A stretch of DNA of 5,157 nt from Desulfuromonadales bacterium (GTDB lineage Bacteria > Desulfobacterota > Desulfuromonadia > Desulfuromonadales > BM103): contig DAOWJU010000244.1 of the NCBI GenBank assembly GCA_030640215.1, positions 1 through 5,157 of the forward strand. The letters run 5' to 3'. The translations under genes were made by a program, and so were the position numbers. Below the pieces are notes generated by a model. That model was not told the origin of the DNA and searched no databases. It saw only the letters and a list, made by a program, of their open reading frames with translations. Positions 1 through 5,157 of the stretch are shown in pieces. How positions within the stretch are numbered: the first letter of the stretch is position 1; every line of letters begins with the position of its first letter.

Positions 1-1515
1 CTGGTAAGGCAGACCATAGGCCATCAGAATGGCAGCATTTTTTGCGCCAGCTAACTGACGCGCCGTCTCCTGCAACAGTCCAGCATCAACCCCGCTACGT
101 TTCGCAACCTGCTCCGGGCTGAAGTCTGCCAGAGCTGCCTTGAGTTCCTCAATACCGTCAACACCTTCAGTCTGAGCCAGACCCTCGTCGAGAAGAACTT
201 TGCTCATGGCATTGAGGACGTCAAGTTCCAACCCGGGTTGACTCAACAGAGTTTTAGCACCTGGTAGTTTGTCCAACTTGCCGCGCTTGTCAGCAAGCAC
301 CAGAAGTTTTGCACCGTTACGGCGAATAGCCTGATTAACCACCATGCCGACAACCGGATGCGTTTCATAGAAATCAGAGCGAATTGCCAGGACGACATTG
401 GCTTTCTCGATTTGCGGGAAAGTCGCCGTTGATGCGGCCACGCCGATTGCTTCTTGCAGACTTTCGGTGACACCCTTATAGCATTCGCCACCAGAGTGAT
501 CGAGGTTCTCTGTCCCAAGAGCTTTGGCAGCCTGCTTGAGCATAAAAAGTTCTTCGTTGGTCAGGCGCGCGCCGGAAAGAATGCCAGCACCTTTACCCTT
601 TTGAGCTTTTGCCAAACCATCAGCGACCACCTGCAGAGCTTCGTCCCAATCAGTCTCGACCAGATCGCCATCTTTACGTACCAGAGGTTTGGTCAGGCGG
701 TCCTCATGATTCACGTACGAGTAGCCGAAGCGCCCGCGAACACAGAGGTTGCCGTCGTTGACACCAATTTTGTCATTAAAACGGATAGTCTCAATCTTCT
801 TGCCGAGCACACCAAAGGTCACGGTACAGCCATTACCACAGTACCCACAGACTGAGTCGACTTCCTTTAACTGCCAGGGACGAGCCTTGAATTTGAACGG
901 CCGCGGCAGCAGGGCACCGACCGGGCACATGGAGAGACACTGGCCACAGAATTCACAGTCTAGACCGCGATCATAGGCCGTAGCGATCTTGGTTTCAAAA
1001 CCACGATTAATAAATGAGTAGGAACCGTAGCCAACGATCTCGTCACAAACGCGCACACACTTACCGCAGAGTACACAACGGTTCATGTTGCGCTCAATCA
1101 GCGGGTTGACTTCGTCGGTTGGCAGATCGAATTTTTCACCCTCAAAACGATTGGAGGTTGACCCGAACTCATAAGCCAGATCCTGAAGGTCACATTCGCC
1201 GCCCTTATCGCAAACCGGGCAATCGAGAACGTGATTAACCAGCAAGAACTCCATCACCGTCTTACGAACCTTCTTGATCTCATCAGAAGTGGTGGTCACA
1301 ACCATGCCTTCACCAACCGGCGTGGTACAGGAGGGGATCAAACGCCCCTTCATCTGCTCTACTTCCACCAGACAGACCCTGCAAGCACCATAAGGCAAGA
1401 GCTTTTTGGCATAGCAAAGCACTGGGATATGTATACCGGCCTCTTTAGCGGCCTCGTAAAGTGTGGCCGTCTTGCTGACCGTGACTTGTTTACCGTCGAT
1501 TGTCAGGTTAACCAT
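1..1515 (-). CDS. nuoG: NADH-quinone oxidoreductase subunit G, N-terminal 505 residues (partial)
   Basis: The frame stays open from ATG 1515 to the left edge, giving 505 residues without a stop; the C terminus is missing. NuoG carries the Fe-S relay from NuoF towards NuoI/NuoB. Domains in order: a plant-type [2Fe-2S] ferredoxin (N1b, Cys34, Cys45, Cys48, Cys63); the His-Cys3 segment (N5, His95, Cys99, Cys102, Cys108); a two-motif ferredoxin region (Cys147/150/153/157 and Cys187/190/193/197); and a molybdopterin-oxidoreductase [4Fe-4S] motif (N7, Cys223, Cys226, Cys230, Cys258). A molybdopterin-oxidoreductase-like domain starts near 265 and is cut off. The CxxCxxC-x43-C spacing (147-197) fits the N4 cluster; the extra cysteines suggest one more cluster. 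The protein also resembles NAD-linked formate dehydrogenase alpha subunits, but the nuo context and the lack of a Cys-His catalytic pair favour NuoG. The gene begins 52 bp after nuoF. Confidence 0.93.
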   Translation of the reverse strand, partial: MVNLTIDGKQVTVSKTATLYEAAKEAGIHIPVLCYAKKLLPYGACRVCLVEVEQMKGRLIPSCTTPVGEGMVVTTTSDEIKKVRKTVMEFLLVNHVLDCPVCDKGGECDLQDLAYEFGSTSNRFEGEKFDLPTDEVNPLIERNMNRCVLCGKCVRVCDEIVGYGSYSFINRGFETKIATAYDRGLDCEFCGQCLSMCPVGALLPRPFKFKARPWQLKEVDSVCGYCGNGCTVTFGVLGKKIETIRFNDKIGVNDGNLCVRGRFGYSYVNHEDRLTKPLVRKDGDLVETDWDEALQVVADGLAKAQKGKGAGILSGARLTNEELFMLKQAAKALGTENLDHSGGECYKGVTESLQEAIGVAASTATFPQIEKANVVLAIRSDFYETHPVVGMVVNQAIRRNGAKLLVLADKRGKLDKLPGAKTLLSQPGLELDVLNAMSKVLLDEGLAQTEGVDGIEELKAALADFSPEQVAKRSGVDAGLLQETARQLAGAKNAAILMAYGLPYQ

Positions 1516-1519
1516 CGTG

Positions 1520-1526
1520 TCCTCTT
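1520..1526 (-). promoter_or_regulatory. Ribosome-binding site of nuoG
   Basis: On the minus strand the bases read AAGAGGA, with GAGG five bases before the ATG at 1515. This fixes the nuoG start, which matters because the gene is truncated at its other end. The encoded N terminus (MVNLTIDGKQV) matches the usual beginning of NuoG-type [2Fe-2S] domains. Confidence 0.75.
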
Positions 1527-1545
1527 ATCGTCAGTGATGATCTTT

Positions 1546-1571
1546 AAATAATGACTATAATTAATGACTAT
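1546..1571. repeat. Tandem 13-bp repeat across the nuoF stop codon
   Basis: Two adjacent 13-bp units, 1546-1558 and 1559-1571 on the plus strand, match at 12 of 13 positions and share the 10-mer TAATGACTAT. One unit contains the nuoF TAG stop; the other lies in the nuoF-nuoG spacer. Because 13 is not a multiple of three, the second TAG copy is in another frame. The repeat helps make this the longest complete spacer in the window. A small slippage duplication is the simplest reading; no regulatory role is shown. Confidence 0.7.
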
Positions 1572-3349
1572 TCGATTGCCATAAAACGGCAGGCGTCGTA
1601 GCAGGATGTACACTCGGTACACTTCTCACGGTCAATCACCGCGACCTGTCCCTTTTCCCAGGTAATGCAATCTACCGGGCAGACACGCGGGCAGATACCG
1701 CATTTTTTACATTTCTCTTCAATAACTTTGAAATGCAGCAACGGTTTGCAAGCATGCGATGGGCACTCTTTATCCCTAATATGCGCCTCATACTCATGGC
1801 GGAAATAACGGAGTGTAGAGAGAACCGGGTTAGGAGCGGTCTGACCAAGGCCGCAGAGCGAACTCTTTTTAATATCGTAGGCCATGCTTTCGAGCAATTC
1901 GAGATCGCCTTCACGACCCTCGCCCTGAGTAATCCTCTCAAGAATCTCAAGCATGATCTTCAGACCGATGCGGCAGGGGATACATTTACCGCAAGACTCG
2001 ACACGTGTGAAATTGAGGAAGAAACGGGCGATATCAACCATACAGGTCGTCTCGTCCATAACCACCAGGCCACCGGAACCCATCATGGCTCCAGCCTTGA
2101 TCAGCGAGTCATAATCAACCTCTGCATCAAGTGCCTCTGCGGGCAAACAACCACCCGAAGGGCCACCAGCCTGAACCGCTTTGAACTTACGGTTGTTAAG
2201 AATGCCACCACAGACGTCGTAGATGACTTCCTTCATGGTGGTTCCAGCAGGAACCTCAACCAGACCAGTGTGCTTGACCTTGCCGGTCAGAGCAAAAATC
2301 TTGGTACCCTTGGTGCCTTCGGTGCCAATTGAGGAATACCAGTCAGCGCCGTTATAGAGAATATAGGAAACGTTCGCGAAAGTTTCGACGTTGTTGATAT
2401 TCGTCGGATGACCCCACAAGCCTTTTACCGCCGGAAAGGGCGGACGGGGTCGGGACATGCCACGCTCGCCTTCGATCGAGGCCATCAAGGCAGTCTCTTC
2501 GCCACAAACAAAAGCTCCGGCGCCAGCCTTGATGCGCATGGTAAATTCAAAGCCAAGGCCCATGCAATCCTTACCGAGGTAACCCTTCTCAGTACAGACG
2601 TCGATGGCCTTTTGCAGACGTTTGATCGCCAGCGGATACTCAGCACGGCAGTAGACATAGCCAAATTTACAACCGATCGCATAAGCAGCAATCATCATCC
2701 CTTCAATTAAACCATAGGGATCGCCTTCAAGCACCGATCGATCCATAAAAGCGCCTGGGTCACCTTCGTCAGCGTTACAAATCAGATACTTTTGGTCACC
2801 AGGTGTGGCTTTACAAAAGGACCACTTGACACCGGTGGGAAAACCACCGCCGCCACGGCCGCGCAGACCAGACTTTTTGACTTCCTCGATCACTTCCTCA
2901 GGAGTCATGGTCACAGCCTTCTTAATGCCGGTGAACCCCTGGTTGGCGATAAAATCATCCAGGCTCTCGGCATCAATCGTGCCGCAACGAGAGAAGATAA
3001 TACGTTGTTGTTTCTCAAGAAACTGGTTGTAGTATTTGCCCGCGACTTTCTTCGCAACAGGCTCATTCTTAAGCATGTGATCTTCAACGATCTGCGGCAC
3101 CAGTTCTGCGGTCACGAAATCGTAAGTCACAGCCTCCTGGCCAGGAAGAATGACATCAACCAGAACATCGTTGGCACATAAACCACGGCAACCGGTCTTC
3201 TTGATATCACAACGTTTGCCAATCTTCCCTTCGACGCCCTGCTTCTCAAACTCGGATTCGAAAGCATCGATGACACTCTGGGCACCAGAGGCAAAGCCAC
3301 CAGTTCCGGTGCAGATCAGTACTTGGATATTTTCAGCTGTTTCGGCCAT
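1568..3349 (-). CDS. nuoF: NADH-quinone oxidoreductase subunit F, long HydB-like form with extra Fe-S domains
   Basis: This is the NADH- and FMN-binding subunit (51 kDa type), which oxidises NADH and passes electrons to NuoE and NuoG. At 593 residues it is well over 100 longer than the E. coli protein because of two added domains. Residues about 8-85 form a thioredoxin-like ferredoxin domain with Cys13, Cys54 and Cys58, but Gly18 where a fourth Cys is expected. The core follows: RGRGGGGFPTG (163-173) and NADEGDPGAFMDR (192-204) for FMN/NADH, GAGAFVCGEETAL (276-288), an SLBB segment near 350-400, and N3 cluster ligands Cys453, Cys456, Cys459 and Cys499. The C terminus (about 540-593) is a two-[4Fe-4S] ferredoxin domain with Cys547/550/553/557 and Cys577/580/583/587. 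This layout closely resembles HydB of NAD-linked [FeFe] hydrogenases. The start is supported by GAGG at 3358-3355, five bases before the ATG. The stop is TAG, with an in-frame TAA 24 bases further on. Confidence 0.96.
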   Translation of the reverse strand: MAETAENIQVLICTGTGGFASGAQSVIDAFESEFEKQGVEGKIGKRCDIKKTGCRGLCANDVLVDVILPGQEAVTYDFVTAELVPQIVEDHMLKNEPVAKKVAGKYYNQFLEKQQRIIFSRCGTIDAESLDDFIANQGFTGIKKAVTMTPEEVIEEVKKSGLRGRGGGGFPTGVKWSFCKATPGDQKYLICNADEGDPGAFMDRSVLEGDPYGLIEGMMIAAYAIGCKFGYVYCRAEYPLAIKRLQKAIDVCTEKGYLGKDCMGLGFEFTMRIKAGAGAFVCGEETALMASIEGERGMSRPRPPFPAVKGLWGHPTNINNVETFANVSYILYNGADWYSSIGTEGTKGTKIFALTGKVKHTGLVEVPAGTTMKEVIYDVCGGILNNRKFKAVQAGGPSGGCLPAEALDAEVDYDSLIKAGAMMGSGGLVVMDETTCMVDIARFFLNFTRVESCGKCIPCRIGLKIMLEILERITQGEGREGDLELLESMAYDIKKSSLCGLGQTAPNPVLSTLRYFRHEYEAHIRDKECPSHACKPLLHFKVIEEKCKKCGICPRVCPVDCITWEKGQVAVIDREKCTECTSCYDACRFMAIE

Positions 3350-3367
3350 AAAATCCTCGGTGAGTTA

Positions 3368-3868
3368 TCAGTCCAACTCTAGATATTTTTTGATGACTTC
3401 GTCCGTTTTCTGGACTGTCAACGAACCATAGGTAGCTTCGTTAACCATGATGACCGGCGCCATACCGCAAGCACCGATGCAGGCCACATATTCGGCGGTA
3501 AACTTGAGATCCTCGGTGGTCTCGGCATGGCCGACCCCCAGACGATCTTTTATGGTGTCGGCTATCCGACCAGAACCTTTAACGTGACAGGCGGTTCCCA
3601 TGCAGACCCGGACGATGTATTTGCCACGTGGCTCAAGATGGAACTGCGCATAAAACGTCAGCACTCCGTAAATCTGGCTGGTATAAATATTCAGACGTCC
3701 CGCCGTAAGGTGCACTGTCGGCTCAGGGATATAACCGTAAAACTCCTGGATTTCCTGCAACGCCGGCATCAGAGCACCAGGGAAATCGACGTACTTATCG
3801 AGAATCTGATTAGCTCCCGTCAGATCTGTATCTTGCTCTTCTACAGTTGCTTCGACTGCTTCACTCAT
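3368..3868 (-). CDS. nuoE: NADH-quinone oxidoreductase subunit E (24 kDa, thioredoxin-like [2Fe-2S])
   Basis: This is a 166-residue subunit of the NADH-oxidising module, of usual family length. It has a helical N-terminal part (about residues 20-65), then IYGVLTFYAQF (66-76) and a thioredoxin-like fold. The four ligands of the [2Fe-2S] cluster N1a are all present: Cys89 and Cys94 in CMGTAC, and Cys130 and Cys134 in CIGACGMAP. N1a sits close to the FMN of NuoF and is off the main electron path in complex I. The first 17 residues are acidic and probably disordered. The start at 3868 is preceded by an overlapping pair of ribosome-binding candidates, GAGGAG and AAGGA (3886-3876), with AAGGA seven bases from the ATG. 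The gene follows nuoD by 26 bp and precedes nuoF by 18 bp, which implies one transcript. HydC/HndA-type hydrogenase subunits share this fold, but the nuo context settles the call. Confidence 0.96.
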   Translation of the reverse strand: MSEAVEATVEEQDTDLTGANQILDKYVDFPGALMPALQEIQEFYGYIPEPTVHLTAGRLNIYTSQIYGVLTFYAQFHLEPRGKYIVRVCMGTACHVKGSGRIADTIKDRLGVGHAETTEDLKFTAEYVACIGACGMAPVIMVNEATYGSLTVQKTDEVIKKYLELD

Positions 3869-3894
3869 GGCTGATTCCTTCTCCTCGCCGCTGA

Positions 3895-5073
3895 TTAACG
3901 GTCGATCTCACCCAACACGATGTCCAGGGTTCCGATAACGGCCACAACATCGGCAATCATTGAACCTTCACACATCTTGGGCAAGGCCTGAAGGTTGATG
4001 AATGAGGCCGGACGGATTTTCATCCGATACGGTCTTGGAGATCCGTCAGAAACAAGATAGAAACCGACTTCACCTTTAGGGTTCTCAACACCGACATAAA
4101 CTTCACCGACGTCAGGCTTGAAACCTTCACTAATGATCTTAAAGTGGTGAATCAGACCCTCGATGGTGTTAACGGTATCCTGCTTTGACGGTAGGACAAT
4201 TTGCGGCGCATCAGCCAGAACCGGGCCTGGCTTAAGCTTGTCGAGTGCTTGATGGATAATTTTGCAGGACTCATGCATTTCCTTGAGGCGAGCAACATAA
4301 CGGGCCCAGGTATCACAACCATCCTCAACAATGACTTCAAAATCGTAATTTTCGTAACCAGAGTAAGGCTGGTCGCGACGCAGGTCCCAGTCAACCCCGG
4401 AACCGCGCAAGGAAGGACCGGTGACACCGAGATCAATGGCATCTTCACCGCTGATCACGCCGACATTCTGTATCCGTTTCTGCCAGATCTTATTGCCAGT
4501 CAGTAGCCCCTCGTAGGTAGCTATATGACCGGGCATGGAATTGACAAAATCACGAATCTCTTTATCCAAACCATCCGGAAGATCAGCAGACAGACCACCA
4601 ACACGGAAATAGTTGGTAGTCATACGTGCGCCAGAGACCTTTTCATAAATGTCCATGATGTGCTCACGCTCGCGAAAAGCGTAGATGAACACGGTCATGG
4701 CACCGATGTCGAGAGCGTGACATGCCAGCCAGACCAGATGACTTTTAAGGCGAGTCAGTTCAGCGAGCAAAACACGTATCACCTGAGCACGCTCAGGAAT
4801 ATCATCAGTAATGCCGAGTAACTTTTCCACCGCCAGCACGTAACCAAGGTTGTTGTGCATGGGCGCCAGATAATCGAGCCGGTCAGTTAGGGGCAATATC
4901 TGATGGTAGGTGCGATGCTCCGCCAACTTTTCCACACCACGATGCAAAAAGCCGATATGCGGCGTAGCCTTACGGACAATCTCGCCGTCCAACTCCAGGA
5001 CCAGCTGCAACACCCCGTGAGTTGAGGGATGCTGTGGACCCATGTTGATGGTCATGGTTTCTAAATTTGCCAT
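3895..5073 (-). CDS. nuoD: NADH-quinone oxidoreductase subunit D (49 kDa subunit)
   Basis: This is the 392-residue, full-length 49 kDa-type subunit of complex I, related to the large subunit of [NiFe] hydrogenases. It sits at the junction of the hydrophilic and membrane arms and forms much of the quinone-reduction pocket with NuoB. The N-terminal signature GPQHPSTHG (residues 12-20) and LDYLAPM (66-72) supply the quinone-site pair His19 and Tyr68. Their spacing of 49 residues matches the conserved His/Tyr pair known from Thermus and mitochondrial enzymes. Other family blocks are HIGFLHRGVEKL (39-50), TGPSLRGSG, and a C terminus ending in DIVLGEIDR, which marks a complete protein. The hydrogenase Ni-Fe cysteine ligands are absent, as expected. 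Met1 is supported by GAGG at 5084-5081, seven bases upstream. The TAA stop lies 26 bp before nuoE. Nothing looks broken. Confidence 0.97.
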   Translation of the reverse strand: MANLETMTINMGPQHPSTHGVLQLVLELDGEIVRKATPHIGFLHRGVEKLAEHRTYHQILPLTDRLDYLAPMHNNLGYVLAVEKLLGITDDIPERAQVIRVLLAELTRLKSHLVWLACHALDIGAMTVFIYAFREREHIMDIYEKVSGARMTTNYFRVGGLSADLPDGLDKEIRDFVNSMPGHIATYEGLLTGNKIWQKRIQNVGVISGEDAIDLGVTGPSLRGSGVDWDLRRDQPYSGYENYDFEVIVEDGCDTWARYVARLKEMHESCKIIHQALDKLKPGPVLADAPQIVLPSKQDTVNTIEGLIHHFKIISEGFKPDVGEVYVGVENPKGEVGFYLVSDGSPRPYRMKIRPASFINLQALPKMCEGSMIADVVAVIGTLDIVLGEIDR

Positions 5074-5124
5074 ATCTCTGCCTCGTCTATATCCAGAAAA
5101 TGCTTGATTTACGCAAAAAGACTT

Positions 5125-5157
5125 TTACTGCAGCCGACCTTGATAAGGTTCGCGGTC
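5125..5157 (-). CDS. nuoC: Probable C-terminal end of NADH-quinone oxidoreductase subunit C (partial)
   Basis: Only the last ten codons and a TAA stop are present; the gene enters from the right edge. The visible tail reads DREPYQGRLQ. NuoC is a peripheral-arm subunit of complex I that packs against NuoD and carries no cofactor. The assignment rests mainly on position, because nuoC directly precedes nuoD in canonical nuo operons, and on a polar, charged tail of the kind NuoC proteins have. The other two minus-strand frames are also open for part of this stretch, so the frame is not proven. If correct, nuoC and nuoD are separate genes here, unlike the fused nuoCD of E. coli, with about 51 bp between them. 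Confidence 0.55.
   Translation of the reverse strand, partial: DREPYQGRLQ

Noticed and set aside
243..518. A 91-residue open frame on the minus strand
   Set aside because: It is in a different frame inside nuoG, whose own frame is open across the whole stretch with clear family motifs.
1..1515. Whether the truncated gene is a formate dehydrogenase or [FeFe] hydrogenase large subunit instead of nuoG
   Set aside because: It follows nuoC-D-E-F in canonical order, keeps the His-Cys3 and N7 motifs and lacks the Cys-His catalytic pair of formate dehydrogenases. After the ferredoxin motifs it continues into a molybdopterin-type domain rather than an H-cluster domain. NuoG is the better call, though the missing C terminus leaves slight doubt.
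1516..1567. Possible terminator or promoter in the nuoF-nuoG spacer
   Set aside because: The stretch is AT-rich, but I see no GC-rich stem followed by a T-run and no convincing -35/-10 pair. A tandem repeat explains part of it, and an operon read-through is expected.
1733..2332. A 199-residue open frame on the plus strand, antisense to nuoF
   Set aside because: It lies wholly within the strongly supported nuoF, has no recognisable family motif and no convincing ribosome-binding site. It is best explained as a codon-bias shadow. The other plus-strand open frames antisense to nuoD, nuoE, nuoF and nuoG are rejected for the same reason.
5114..5126. Short inverted repeat AAAAG-A-CTTTT around the presumed nuoC stop
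   Set aside because: The arms are only five mostly A/T pairs with a one-base loop, too weak for a hairpin or terminator, and it lies within a nuo operon.

Overview
The window is an internal slice of a respiratory complex I (NADH:quinone oxidoreductase, nuo) operon. It lies entirely on the minus strand, so transcription runs from high to low coordinates. In transcription order it holds the last codons of a probable nuoC (5157-5125), complete nuoD (5073-3895), complete nuoE (3868-3368), complete nuoF (3349-1568), and the first 505 codons of nuoG (1515-1), which runs off the left edge. The order C-D-E-F-G is the canonical nuo order. Gaps are short (about 51, 26, 18 and 52 bp) and each complete gene start has a Shine-Dalgarno-like GAGG/AAGGA. 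I see no promoter, terminator, RNA gene, mobile element or CRISPR array. The operon therefore starts upstream and ends downstream of the window.

Together the genes encode most of the hydrophilic arm. NuoE, NuoF and NuoG form the NADH-oxidising, electron-input module (FMN plus a chain of Fe-S clusters). NuoC and NuoD are connecting subunits, and NuoD contributes the quinone-site residues. NuoB, NuoI and the proton-pumping membrane subunits would lie outside the window.

The source is a Gram-negative bacterium with roughly half G+C. I infer an anaerobic deltaproteobacterium of the Geobacter/Desulfuromonas/Pelobacter kind. The reasons are separate nuoC and nuoD genes and a long NuoF with an N-terminal thioredoxin-like domain and a C-terminal two-cluster ferredoxin domain. 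This assignment comes from recalled family features, not from a search.

The most notable point is the character of the electron-input module. NuoF has the architecture of HydB-type subunits of NAD-linked hydrogenases rather than the short E. coli type. NuoG keeps two complete ferredoxin-type Cys motifs where E. coli NuoG, as I recall it, keeps only one cluster. These give more predicted Fe-S clusters than textbook complex I. This is probably a lineage trait rather than a new system. I found no evidence of an undescribed locus.
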